Position numbers and translations under genes: made by a program | Shown here: positions 19,286-30,376 of the stretch, in pieces | Layout of the letters: the number at the start of each line of letters is the position of its first letter | Numbering within the stretch: the stretch's first letter is position 1 | DNA from: Adiantum capillus-veneris | Taxonomy: Eukaryota; Streptophyta; Polypodiopsida; Polypodiales; Pteridaceae | NCBI GenBank assembly: GCA_014529385.2 | Contig: CM043958.1 | Coordinates: 137,869,043-137,933,042, forward strand | Length of the DNA: 64,000 nucleotides | Reading direction: 5' to 3' | Notes under the pieces: generated by a model | What the model was told of the DNA's origin: nothing | What the model saw: only the letters and a program-made list of their open reading frames with translations | Databases searched by the model: none

Positions 19286-22243
19286 CTAAGAGTTGGACCC
19301 TGCGTTCACGTTTAGTGACTCACGCAGTATCCACTTTGATCCTTGTCGCACTCTGCATCGCCGCCATGCAGCATGCTTGGTGGGACCTTGCGACATTTGC
19401 CACTTGTTGCTATGCTCTTGACGACTCCATTTCCGCACTTCAATAGCAATCTTGGATTGTCGCGCACGCTCCATTGTGAGCTTACGAGCAAATGTTGTGC
19501 GAAAAAACCAATTGAACATCTTTTCCAAATAATTGGATTGCACCATTCCACCACCATCTCGAGTATTTTTGAAGTACACTCCCCTTGCTCGATAATGGGA
19601 CTTCTCCATGCCTTGAGTGCTAAAAATTTCAAGCGATCCATACTTGTGCATAAAAAATGCAGCATGCGCAAACAAGATATGTTGTTCACATGAGTCAACG
19701 ATCCACATTATTAAATAAAAGAAATCCCTTGTAATGAATACACCAAGTAAAATGACTTACCATGTAATGTGTGATGTTATTTTCACCCCAAGAAAGGGTG
19801 AAGACCTTGGTAAAATCCGCCAAGGCTTCTTGAAATGATTGGCGTTGTTCTTCTGTTATGCTGTTAAGGCCCATAAGCTTGACCATTTTATCAAAATGTG
19901 CCCAAACTTGCTTGCGCTTGTTTGCAAGCTCGCTATTTGAATCATTGTCGGTAGTAGCTTTGCATAACTCCTTCCAAAGCTCCCAAAGGTTACCTGCCTG
20001 CTGGTTGGAGCTGTTTTGAGCATCATATCGACTTGGCTTTCCTTGGGAAACTTTCTTCAAAAAGTGTCTAGCTTTTTGTCCACTCATTGAGACTTGTTGA
20101 GCAATTTCATGGGCCTCCCCTGTGTTCTTTGCAGCAACGATAGACACATTTTCACCGTGACAGCCAATGGAATTCAAGAGTACCTCCACTCTTTTGATTG
20201 CTTCTTGGTACTTTTCCAACGGTTTCATTGTGAAAGCATAGTCAATGTGGAGCTTCAATAGCCTATCAAAAATGCGCATGAATGCGTGTAATGTACAAAA
20301 ATGTACATTCGATAGAGGAAATCAAAAGATTGGATTCCAAGCGTGGTCCTTTTGATCACGGTCTGGGACATTGAGCATGGGACATCTCAGAATAGACGCT
20401 TCCCATTCTCTAACTTCATCTCCGACATCACGACAATCTAACCCTTGTTCTCCATGCCCTTGCCATGGAAGCATGGAACTGGCCTTTGCAGTGCTCTTAT
20501 GTGATTTTTTTCCATTAGGTTTGTACCCTCGAGTGCAAAATGCACAAGGCATGAGATAAGAAGCCCCTTGTTTGCAGCCAAGCAAACACTTTATGGTCTT
20601 CAAATCCCCACCTAAGTGCCACTCCATATCATAACTACCAAAACCCTCAATCTCCAACTTCTGACCTGCAATTTGGGAGTGTATTACTTCTGTGATCCAT
20701 GGAGTTCTCTCAAAAATCCATGAAAGTACGTACTCCATTGGTATCTTTGGGCACCTCAATAGCACCCAACCACCAAATGTATTTCTCTGATTGCACGCTA
20801 AAAGATGGGGTGGGAGATGGCTCGACTGAATTCCTTCGCTTGGTTTGTAGAAGGGACTTGTTCATTAGAGTGACACTTAGCCTCTCTAACCTTCGGCCTT
20901 TCACTATTTGACACTCATCGAGTTTCAGCACAAAAGTGACTTTTGTGCCAAGAACTACAAAATAAATAGTGCTAAGACCTTAAACTTCAGAGTCTATGAT
21001 AAGAATAATACCAAAGAAAAAAGTAAAGTGTGTCACCTTCTTCAGGTAACTCGTAAAATCTAGGCATGGCTTCTTGAAGCCTTCTAAGATCCACGAAAAT
21101 ATTGTTCCACATTGTGTAAGGAAAGCCCTTCTCCGAAGGTCTTATGGATAGTTTCTTACCTTTTCCCCTTGTCTTTGTTGCGCACGAAGCATAAAGGGAA
21201 GTTGGCATTGTGTCCTCAATGTGTAGGTATGTCCCAATGCGGGAGAACACATCTTCGTTTGTGGCCTTCTTTGCGAGCTTGACTTGTGAGGAACGAGAAA
21301 TAGGTTTTCCACAATGCCATGTTCTTTGAGGGCATCCTTTAGGAGTTGGAAAATAGCCTGATAGGCTTTGGTGCTGATTCCAACCTCATCACAAGCTTGT
21401 TGAACGTCATCATCACTAACCACATTTCTTAATTTACGCATAAGGTCCTTGGTGACTGCATCCTTAATGTGCTTACCTCTAGGTGATTGTAAGATAGAAA
21501 TCACGTTCTGGGTATTGAGACAACTAGTGAGAAGGTTGACTCGATCATCTTGGCTTGTTCCACCGCATGCCTCCTGGATGAAGTTTCTAGCAAACAAATA
21601 AACATAAATGTTAGAAAATAGTGTGAAGTAAGAATGCATCATGCAAGTAAAGACCAAATCACCTTGTGGCTGTAACTCGTTGTTTGCGTGCTCCTCCCGA
21701 ATGTGCAAGAGTTTCAATGGATGAATATGTGCGTTTGCGTTCCCTTGCACCAAGGGGTGTTTCTTTCAAGTATGTGATGTTGTTGGTAAGCTTCTGGATG
21801 TGGGACTCCTTTTCTTGCATTTGTTGTTCAAGAGTTTTAACTACCCTCTCCGAAGAGGCAACACTCTCTTGTAATCCCATCGTCTTGAGGTGAAGAGCTT
21901 GACATTCGTGCATCCACATATGCAAAGAAGCATCTGCACCCATACACAACCGCTTGCAATAGCCTAACAAACCTGCTTCTTCCCTCCCAAGAAATTGAAG
22001 AAATGTGTAAAGGCTATTAAACGGTGGATGGAAGCGGCTCATAGGATCGTAAGGGTACAAATGGCCATCCACCCAAATGTCAACATTGGTCTCACAAGCG
22101 GTGCGACGTTCCTATGATGACCTTTGATCACCTTCACTAGTGGTCTTTGGTGCAAATGCCGTGAGTAAGCAAATATGTGTGCTTTTGGTGTGCGGAGTAC
22201 GTGGTGGTGGAAGCAAACCATTTGTGATGTCCGTGAGCACCAT
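19286..22243 (-). pseudogene. Transposase-like gene of T, four exons, broken
   Basis: Start MVLTDITNGLLPPP at 22243. Exon 1 runs to 21663 (a stop at 22112; coiled coil LQESVASSERVVKTLEQQMQ; donor AAG|GT). Exon 2 is 21586-21037 with a frame change near 21290. Exon 3 is 20954-19761 with a frame change near 20740 and a stop at 20322. Exon 4 is about 19727-19286. Joins 1-2 and 2-3 keep phase. Conserved-looking blocks are VTFVLKLDECQIVKGRRLER, WHLGGDLKTIKCLLG with MPCAFCTRGY, and GSLEIFSTQGMEKSHYRARG followed by NTRDGGG. I infer a DDE-type transposase (Asp in KLDE and GGDLK, a CxxC insert, Glu in GMEKSH) from this order and from its place within the TIRs; the family is not confirmed. Confidence 0.62.
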
Positions 22244-22261
22244 GGAAGCTGTTGCGTGAGG

Positions 22262-22425
22262 AAGCAAATGATGAAAAGATAGAGGGGGAAGGGTAGAGAG
22301 GTTGAGGAAGATGGGAGGAGAGAAGGAGGGAGGGGGAGGAGGAGGAAGTTAAGGGCAAGGAGGGAGAGGAGAGGGAGAGAGACAGAGGAGGGAGGAGGGA
22401 GGAGGGAGGAGGAGGAGAGAACAAA
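22262..22425 (-). other. Pyrimidine-rich leader of the transposase-like gene
   Basis: On the minus strand this is an almost pure C/T tract of about 160 bases just before the ATG at 22243. It makes a spurious Ser-Leu-Pro frame. A CT-rich 5' leader is common in plant genes; no clear TATA box is seen. Confidence 0.6.
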
Positions 22426-22818
22426 ATGTTTATTACTTTTTGGGGGAAAAGAGTTTTGAAAAAATGGACTTTTAAGCTTGTGGGTTAAAAAAGTCAAAAA
22501 ATGATTTTTGGATATGTATATATGTTGGAAGGGAGTTTTAAGTAAAAAACAAGTAAAAATGAATTTTTTTTAAAAAGTCAAATTTTGTCTCTTTGTGACC
22601 CACGTTTCTGCTGATGTGGACACACCGCTATGCTTCCTTCACTTTAAAAAAAGCTAGAGAGAGAAAGTAACCCTTTAGGTCCACATCCTACATTTGTCTA
22701 AAAAGAAGGCTAGAAAAGCCTACTCAAAACTACCTTCTTCAATGCCCTTGCCCCCTAAACCCCACACAACATTAGCCTTAATTTCTAAAAATTAGGATTC
22801 CTTACAAGGCCCATGCAA
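22426..22818. other. Right subterminal region of T, non-coding
   Basis: AT-rich with A and T runs and a GTCAAAAAATGATTTTTGG motif like one in the left subterminal region. No coding content. Confidence 0.5.
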
Positions 22819-22838
22819 GGTTCATATTTCTCCTAATG
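22819..22838 (-). repeat. Right terminal inverted repeat of T
   Basis: GGTTCATATTTCTCCTAATG, the inverse complement of 13282-13301 with one mismatch. C2 coding sequence resumes immediately after it. Confidence 0.88.
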
Positions 22839-25830
22839 TTGCAAATGGAAATTTGCCCACCTCGTTTCGCAGAGCTTGGTCTACATCATGAAGTACTTAA
22901 GACTTTGGTGATCCGTTCCGCAGAATTAAAGGAGTCCCTAATAAATAGTTCTTCCATGAGTCTAGGGCATGTAGAACTCCGAGGAGTTCCTTTTCATATA
23001 TGCTTAGAGCTTGCTCAACAGGGTCGAGCCTTTGAATTTCATAGCCTATGGCATGCCTTTCCTGAAGCAAAATAGCTCCAAGGCAATTACCACAAGCGTC
23101 ACATTGGACCTCAAATGGCTTTGAGAGATCCGATAGTGTAAGCACGGGTTGAGAGATAAGCTTTTCAAAATCATTGTTCTCCTTGGCTGACCATGTATAC
23201 TTAACATTTTTCTTTGTTAGGTCATGTAATGGTCCTGCTATTAGTGAGAACTTTTCTATGAAGCGTCTATAGTATGCACACATACCTATAAAGCTTCTTA
23301 GTTCATGAAGATTCCTTGGTTTAGGCCATCCTTTTATTACCTCTAACTTTGATGGATCCATTTGGATGCCATCTTGAGAGATAATGTGACCTAAATACTA
23401 AATCTCTTGTAAGAAAAATTCAGCTTTCTTTTGGTTAACATAAAGTTTATTCTCTCTTAGAACTTGAAATATTAACTGGTCCAGGAGATGTTGCTTGTGT
23501 TTATCTAATGACTTAGAGTAGATGATGATATCATCAAAGAACACTCTAATAAAGGTTCGGTGAGGCTTGAATAGCTTCTCCATCAAGCGGTTGAATGTGA
23601 TTGGTGCATTGGTCAACCCAAAAGGCATGACAATGTATTCGTAAAGACCAAACGTAGTGCAAAATGAGGTCTTTACAATGTCTTGATCAACTATCCTTAT
23701 TTGATGATAGCCACTTTTTAGGTCAATCCTACTGAAGTAGGTGGACCCTTGTAGCTTATCAAATAGGTCTTCTACCCATGGAACGGGAAACCTATTCTTG
23801 ATAGTGATCCTATTTAGTTCTCTATAGTCGACACACATACGATACGTGCCGTCTTTCTTTTGTACTAATAGCACACGAGAACAAAATGGAAATGAGTTAG
23901 GCCTAACCATGCCCTTATCAACTAACTCATCCACTTGCCGCATAATCTCATCTTGTTCAGCTTGAGAAACTCCATAAGGAGATTTGTTATGCGGTGAACT
24001 TCTTGGAAGAAGTTCAATTGCATGGTCATCATTGCCTCGTTTAGGAGGTAGCTCACAAGGGATGTCGTCAATAAAGACATCTTGAAACCCCTTGAGAAAA
24101 TTGGCGAACTCTAATTCCTTTTGATTGTTTATATTTTCTTTTGCTAAAACATTAGGTTCATTTTCAGAGTCTTTAACAAAAATCCTGTACACGAAAATAG
24201 AGCTCTTTATTGACTTATTGAATTCTTGTGTATATACAATGGGTATGGTGTTACCCATTTCCTTAGCATCTATGTACATATCTTTTTCTCGGAACTTAAA
24301 GGAGATTCTCCTTTCAGGGAATTTAACATTGGCAGCCATGCAATCAAACCATGGTGCCCCTAGGATTACATCCTCATGCCTGAGAGGAGAGATAAAGAAT
24401 TCCTCTTTGTCCACATAGCTTTGGACATGGAGCCTCAATTTCCCAATTAAGGGAGTGACTAAATCTTTTTGCCCCTTGAAAGAACCATCTGCGGGTAGGA
24501 CATCTCCCATCTCGCAGGCTTGTATGCCTAGCTTGGTGGCCAACTCTATGGATATAAAATTGTGAGTACAACCAGGGTCAAAGAGAATAAAAGCATCATG
24601 TTCTCTTACCTTTCCCCAAGCATGGCATAGAGGAGATCCTTTGTGGTGAATTTCCTCCTCTTGGATTTTGACCAATGTAGCTCTAGGAGGTTCATGGCAG
24701 GTGTTCTTTTGGGGATAAGCATGGTACGCATGCCCTTGCTTGCGGCACTTGAAACAAAAATTATCCTTGAGATAATTCTCAAGCTCTTCAGGAGAGAGTT
24801 TGTTTTTGCCTTTGTAAACTCCCATCTCCTTAGCTTTGTTGGATTTTCCCTTAGGAGACTTTTGGAGATTTTCCTTCCCCTTAGGATCATTGGAACCATT
24901 GTTTTTTGTGGGCTTAGAATCTCTTTTAGCCCCCGTTTGGAAATTGATTCGAGAAGCCACCATAGTATGGTGTACAACAGTAAATATGGTGTGTGGCCTT
25001 TGGGAGTTGACATACTCCGCCATTTCTTCAGTTAAGCCCGCACAAAATTGTTGCTTTTGCTCTCCAAAATCCAACTTCTTGAAGACAGTGGCTTTGAGTT
25101 GTAAGTCTCAAAACTTGTCTACATATTTGTGAATGGATTCATAGGGAGAGGGCTTCAAGCTTTGCCATTCGGTGAGTAGTTTGTCTTTGGCACTGGTGGC
25201 CAAAAATTGCTTCACAAGGGAATATCTTAAAGCTTTCCATGTTCGTGGAGATTCACCGTTGGCCCGTAGGCTAGAACACCATTGCCTGGTGGACTTTTGA
25301 AAGTGCATAGCTATATGGCGTAGCTTAGAGGCCTCCGTGAAGCCCTCATCTCCAAAAGCCGCATCGAACTGTTGGATAAAATCCAAGACTTTGTCCGTAG
25401 CACCAAAAGTGCCATCATAGGTAAGGAAAGAGATGCTCTTCCCTCCCTCTTTGAACTTCTTGAGCTTGGAAAACTTCTTCCACGTGGCATAAGATTTCCT
25501 ATGGCCTCTTCTTTTTGATGGTTCAAAGGTTGCACCATCACTTTCTTCAGAAGGTGAAGAATCTGAGGAAGATAGAGAAGAGGGTGACCTCTTTCTCGCT
25601 TTTTCTTACCTTGATCGTCTTTGTCTTCACCATCACTTTCATATGAGGAAGAGGATGAAGAAGATTGAGAAGAGGGTGTCCTCTTATCGCCTTTTTCTTC
25701 TCTTGCTTTTTGTCATCCCTCTTTGAAGTAGGGTGGGGAGAAGTATGTGATGGTCTTCTCCGTTTTGGAGGTGATGGGGGAGAGCTTTTAGCATGTAGTC
25801 TTTGTGGAGCCATCTCCGCTGAGGTGCCAG
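22839..25830 (-). pseudogene. C2 RNase H, reverse transcriptase, protease and gag C-half
   Basis: From right to left: basic Ser/Pro-rich gag stretch, gag core (DFIQQFDAAFGDEGF), a Cys-His knuckle (CFKCRKQGHAYHAY, last Cys lost), protease LFDPGCTHNFIS, linker, and RT with [33 protein letters not shown] and FFDDIIIYS. RNase H follows (QCDACGNCLGA, YEKELLGVLHAL) with a frame change at LRNG (LRTDH in C). 23398-25074 remains open for 558 codons. Frameshifts near 25090, 25340 and 25560 and a stop near 23398 inactivate it. Confidence 0.94.
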
Positions 25831-25846
25831 GAGACCCACTTCTTTC

Positions 25847-26209
25847 TTATTCCTTTGGTGGGGGCTCTTGAGTTCTACTTTGAGAAGGAGATGCGTCATC
25901 AAGGAGCAAATTTTTGAGCCCTTCATATGGATCCTCTTCTTCTTCTTCTTCCCGAATCCGAGAGAGACCTCTTTTGGAAGTCTCACAAGGAGGCTTCCTA
26001 GGTGCTCTCTCATCATGGTGGGGAGCTTGGAGAATCCCATGAGCACAAAGCTGTCGTTGCACTGCACTTTGGAGGGATGGATTGCCCATGGCTTGTTGAA
26101 TCCTAGAAACAAGATAGTTAACAAGCATTGGGGCATCATTAGTAGCCTGATCATTAGCAAAATTAAAGTTATCAACATTAATTTTAGTCTCTTTACTATT
26201 GTCAGCCAT
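25847..26209 (-). pseudogene. C2 gag N-terminus
   Basis: Starts MADNSKETKINVDNFNF and stays open to a TAA at 25847, where C has a sense codon in EPPSKERERS. It shares PMLVNYLVSRIQQAMGNPSL with C, and has PPCETSKRG where C has a stop after PPC. The two copies are therefore broken at different codons, showing that the intact family has one long gag-pol frame. Confidence 0.9.
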
Positions 26210-26623
26210 TCTAACAACTTTTAGGTGTAAAAGTTTTAGGTGTACTTTGGCACTTGAAGCCCTAGTTGCTACTCCTTTACCCCTTTCGAAAAAGCGCTCA
26301 AGCTATTGTACCCTTCGCTCGAATACCATTAATTGCAAGGAATAAAAGAGAGGGTCATTCAACACCAAAACAACACCAACTCCTATCAAGCTTTCTAATA
26401 GCTCAATAGTGGTTAAGCCATAGGCAAGCGCCTTAGGACTCCACTATTAAGACCATAGCTCTCGACGATGATGCCCTGCTAACTGCACAAAGGCAGGCAC
26501 ACTTCAAGGCCAAAATCCCTATTCTACTTACTCACATGCAAATAATAATACCAACCATTTATAGCTAGCTTGAGGACCTCCCTTCTTGAGCAAGAAAAAA
26601 TAAACCTTGTGCTCTAATACCAA
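26210..26623 (-). other. C2 leader and primer binding site
   Basis: Non-coding leader between gag and the 5' LTR. GCTCTAATACCA (26611-26622) is the complement of the tRNA-iMet primer site with one mismatch, one base from the LTR, as in C (57770-57781). Confidence 0.85.
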
Positions 26624-26812
26624 CGTAACATTTAAAGGTCTAGTAACTTGTGTGTAGTGGAAAATAGCATGTGCTTGGGTGGAGAGAGAAGCAAAAGTAT
26701 AACACCTAGTTAGATAGCATGAACAATACTTCAAAAGAGAGAGAAATTAAAAAAATGACAACATTTGTGGACCGAATTTGCATGGAGCCGGTCCCCCCTC
26801 CAAAAGGCTTTG
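26624..26812 (-). repeat. C2 right LTR (5' LTR), first part
   Basis: It begins CGTAACATTTAAAGG, with the first T of the usual TGTAACATT changed to C, and runs to AAAAGGCTTTG. Here D is inserted; the last five bases CTTTG are repeated after D. Confidence 0.92.
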
Positions 26813-27280
26813 TGTAGACGGCTGGATAGTTCACTGTGTGGGAGCGTCTTCTTAGAGGATGGGAAGCGAATTACTTAGTAGTTACTATGGTAATTACTAC
26901 AGTAAACCCGAAGTGTATAAATAGGGCCCATTACATTGTAATCGGGTTGGCAATTATTATCATTTGGGTTAGCGCCTTGGCTATACTTGTACTTGAGGAT
27001 CATTGGCAGTATTGTCGGCTGTACTTTCTCTCTATAAATCATATTCGTTGTAATCTTGATCTGTGATCCCAATCATGGCATATATTCCAGTTACACTTAC
27101 TTCTCGTCCAATATTTTGAATCTGAATCTTATTTTAGTACATAAGTCTGACTGTTATTTCAGTATCCAAATTCCAGTCTAGTCTCTGATTCCTGTCCAGT
27201 CTGCTGTCTGAAATCTTCCTACACTGCTGAAATCTTCCAACACTGGAATTAGATGTCTCAAGAGATCAGCTCCAATTCCA
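26813..27280 (+). repeat. D 5' LTR
   Basis: 468 bp, TG to CA, matching 36354-36837 with scattered substitutions and a few short indels. The internal region starts TTTTGTCAATCACGG; I see no standard iMet primer site. A TGGCTCGAGC at 27296 is a possible but distant primer site. Confidence 0.93.
26916..26924 (+). promoter_or_regulatory. TATA box in D 5' LTR
   Basis: TATAAATAG, repeated at 36457-36465 in the 3' LTR. It lies about 100 bp into the LTR, so the U3 region is short. Confidence 0.75.
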
Positions 27281-27354
27281 TTTTGTCAATCACGGTGGCT
27301 CGAGCTGAAGCTCGTTGACTGAAAGACTCTTCTCCCAGTTCGAAGTTTTCAGCA

Positions 27355-28872
27355 ATGGCACCAAAATCCAATCGAGGCCGGAAATCAACCATTCGTGTTG
27401 ACCCCATTCCTGAGGAGTCGGGAAGAGAGTCTAACCCCAAGCAAGAGAGGATGACTGACACTGAGGATCAGGAGGAGCATAGTCAGGCTGATGAGGCGCA
27501 GGACTCACAGCACTCCAGTCATTCTCGATGCCGACGGGCAGAACGAGAAGCACGGAAGGAAAATAGTTCCAAGAGTTCTCGGTCCCGACAGAGAGATGAG
27601 GATACCAGGGGCAATAAAGGAAGTCACCGTACTTCTAGCAGACAAACCAGAGAAGACACTGACACGGAGACAGAGACAGAGATTGATTGGGATGCTGACA
27701 CTGACAATTGCAAGAAGGCTCCCAAGCGTCATTCTGAATCCAAGAGGATAAGTGGCAGGATCAGTAGTAATCGAAATGATTACACAGCTTCCCTGAAGAT
27801 TTCCTTTCCAATATTCAAGGGGGGGGGAAAAGCATGATCCAGATGTTCACATACAAGCTTTCGATCAGTATGCTAAACTAAAAAACATTGATGAAGATGA
27901 TTGGGGGGAATATTTTCCACAAACTTTGAAGGAGGCAGCGAGAAAATGGTATTACCATTACCCTGCATGCTAGCTCAGATCATATAACAAATTGCTTAAG
28001 GCCTTCAGGTTGGAATAATCCAACAATAGAGGGGACGAAGATATTCTCTGTGAATTAGATAAGATCAAATAGAGGAATTTGTCAGTCCGCAGCTATGTGG
28101 AAAAGATAAAGGAGCTAACAGGCACTTGCAAGAACCGCCATCTGAGAAGAGATTGAGGGCATGGTTCCTGAATGGGTTCAGAAGCAAGAAGCTTAGGGAA
28201 CAAGAGGTACCAACCCCTACAAAAAAATTCAATGATTTGGTCCAAAGGGCATTAAAGATGGAACAGCAGGCTAAGAAGGAAAAGAGCCACAAGAAGCGAA
28301 GGACCAGTAGCAGTAGCTCTGCTACTACTGAAACTTCATATTCCAGTGAGATGTCCAGTAGCTCTGAGAGTAGTTCTAATGAACGAGCAAAGGAGAAATC
28401 AAAGAACGGATCCTGGATCAAGAAAATTGAAGAGATGGCTAGGCAGATTGCCGAAATTAGCCACACAAGACAGCCAGTTTGAAAGATGGAGACTTGGTGT
28501 TCAAGATGCAAATCCAAGGACCATATCTCCACTGAATGTCCACAATGTACCTACTACAAGGCCTTTGGTCACCTATGGATTAATTGTGGAATCAGAATTC
28601 ACCACTTTAAGAAAGGAAAAGATATGTCAGTTGTTGCCTACATTGAACCAATGAAGGTAGAACCAGTCAAGGTAGCTCAAGAGGAGAGACGAGGTACCAG
28701 TGGTGTTGGTGAGGGACGTGGCAGATACCAACCAAGAATGGGCAGAGACAGAGGAAGAGGCAATTTCCAGAACAGGAGCATGAATTGCTATACTTGTGGG
28801 AAGTATGGTCATTTTGAAGCACAATGTCCAGATGCACCTATAACGACTACTACTGAGGCTAAGGCACCATAG
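27355..28872 (+). pseudogene. D gag, frameshifted, three zinc knuckles
   Basis: Starts MAPKSNRGRKSTIRVDPIPE with a long Arg/Ser/Glu-rich N-terminus. At a run of eight or nine G near 27820 the frame slips; the next frame continues DVHIQAFDQYAKLKN and WGEYFPQTLKEAARKWYYHY, the conserved gag core. After stops, 28126-28482 continues it. 28486-28872 holds CSRCKSKDHISTEC and CYTCGKYGHFEAQC, both perfect CX2CX4HX4C, and between them a degenerate CTYYKAFGHLWINC. Gag coats and packages the element RNA. Three knuckles are more than the one usual in plant Ty3 elements. Confidence 0.85.
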
Positions 28873-29079
28873 CCAGTCCCAGTCAGGGTAGTTACCAGGA
28901 GAAAGGGAGTAGTCATTTAAGAAATCCCAGACACTTCGGAAGCACCAGTCAATCCTAACAGCAGCAATTGGGCTCAACAAAGGGAAGTTTGGAAGTCCAA
29001 AGGTAAAGAGAAGGTGGTAGATGAGTGGCAAGAGTAGAGGGAACTAGCAGCTAAAACCACCGAGGATTTAGCTAAGAAG

Positions 29080-29973
29080 TTGCCAGAGCAGCCAGAAAGT
29101 TTCAAAGCTAGAGTCATTCAGAAGATACCAGCCCAATCGACTGATAAAGCTCAATCAGTACCGGCCATGATCGAGACCATGCTGGCTGTGGTACATGGAC
29201 TAGCTGATGAAATGGGAGTGGATAGAAAGAGTAGAAGCACTGAAAAAGAAGAATGGAAGTGTGAAGATACCAGTTCTTCAAGATCTGACAATCAGTCTGA
29301 CCAAGAGAGAGAAGAAATTCATGGGAAAATTTGTGATAGAATTCAGAAGCTGACTGTAGAGCTGGAGGATATAAGAAAAACCTTGCTTGAGGTGGCCAAC
29401 TTTATCAGACAGCGCAGGAAAGCTGAGGCAGAGGCCAGAACAGTGGACCTGGCGGCTATCCGAGATGATGAAGTTCCACTTATTCAGGTAGAGTACAAGG
29501 TCAGGAAGCAGTGGGAACCTCTCTCAAGCGTTATCCTGGATGGAGGGGCAGGAGTCAACATAATGGGAGCCCATCTTCAGCAAAGAATGGGTATCACCAA
29601 TATGAAACCACCACCATTCAAAGTATGGATGGCAGATCATACAGTAGTACAGGCGACAGGTATGATTGAAAACATGCAGATAAGAGTTGGGAGTGAGAAA
29701 TTCAAAACCAGTTTCCTAGTCTTGGATAGGCATGGAGCATATGGGATGCTACTAGGGCGCCCATGGTTGAGAACAACACATGCTATTCATGACTATGCAA
29801 ACCAAACTTTGACCATAGAAGGGGCCAGTGGTAGAATCCAAATCCAGACCAACAATACCAGGATCTGGAAAAAGGAACTGAGGAAGAAGGAGTTATGTCA
29901 AAAGTATAGAGCCAAGAAGATCGAGCGAATGCTAGCGGCTATGAACATATTTCCTTTGAAGAAATTGACTTGA
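29080..29973 (+). pseudogene. D protease region
   Basis: Open for 297 codons. A coiled-coil-like stretch (residues about 70-125) leads to the protease: LSSVILDGGAGVNIMGAHLQ with catalytic Asp in DGG, a variant common in plant Tat-type elements, then YGMLLGRPWLRTTHAIHDY, the second conserved block. The frame ends with KKLT just before the RT region should begin. RT is absent: after about 115 further bases the sequence meets the MITE and then RNase H. Confidence 0.85.
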
Positions 29974-30088
29974 ATGCAGTCTTGCTGAACAAAGAACAAG
30001 TTGACAAGCAGAAGAGACGATTCCATGATCAGTTTACAAGACCACTTATTGATATGTCGTAGATTCAGTCAGGCTGAGCAAGGCTATA

Positions 30089-30376
30089 GGGTGAAAGCAT
30101 GTTAACCTGTCGCGCTTTTTGTGCTAGTTAGCAGTTTCAAGTTAGCACATCTTCGAAAATTTGGGCGTCCGGTAAATTTTTTACAAATAATATCAAAATT
30201 TGTTGGAGGTTGTACATTTGGATTCCTTGTTTCAAGTGCTTTCTATTGATATATCATATGTCATAGATCTTGGAGATGTAGCTCAAGCTATTGTACTAGT
30301 TAGCATATGTCAAAATTGTGCTAGTTAGCATTGTCTGGGACATGAAAAAGCATGACAAGTTAACATGCTTTCACCC
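30089..30376. mobile_element. 288-bp MITE at the RT deletion of D
   Basis: Ends are inverted repeats GGGTGAAAGCATGTTAAC (30089) and its complement (to 30376), flanked by TATA on both sides, which may be the target duplication or partly TIR. The interior is non-coding and carries three GCTAGTTAGCA-like motifs (near 30123, 30297 and 30320). Right after it comes YTTTEREALG, the RNase H start. Confidence 0.9.

Larger units (their letters stand above)
13282..22838. mobile_element. Element T: TIR-bounded DNA element with a histone H3 gene
   Basis: The insertion splits C2's RNase H region. Its ends are an inverted repeat of 20 bp with one mismatch (CATTAGGAAAAATATGAACC at 13282; the complement at 22819-22838). 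The uninterrupted C copy near 53993 reads GAAATTGC, while C2 has GAAAT on the left and TTGC on the right. Any target duplication is therefore very short (1-3 bp) or eroded. Inside are plus-strand unknown genes (14073-15191, 15655-17182), nested palindromes (17313-18137), and minus-strand H3-like (18255-19145) and transposase-like (19286-22243) genes. Size, TIRs and gene content suit an autonomous DNA transposon family that I cannot name; this copy is decayed. Confidence 0.85.

Noticed and set aside
22039-22497. Leu/Ser/Pro-rich protein that looks like a membrane protein
   Set aside because: It arises from a C/T-only tract in the leader of the transposase-like gene; the coding frame there is a different one.
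13282-22838. Assigning T to CACTA (En/Spm)
   Set aside because: The termini are CATTAGGA rather than CACTA, no 3-bp duplication is visible, and the proteins do not show the usual TnpD motifs that I can recognise. Left open.
27370-27400. Second histone mimic in D gag (GRKST near the N-terminus)
   Set aside because: A short Arg/Lys/Ser motif in a low-complexity basic region, not at H3-like position and without any histone fold.
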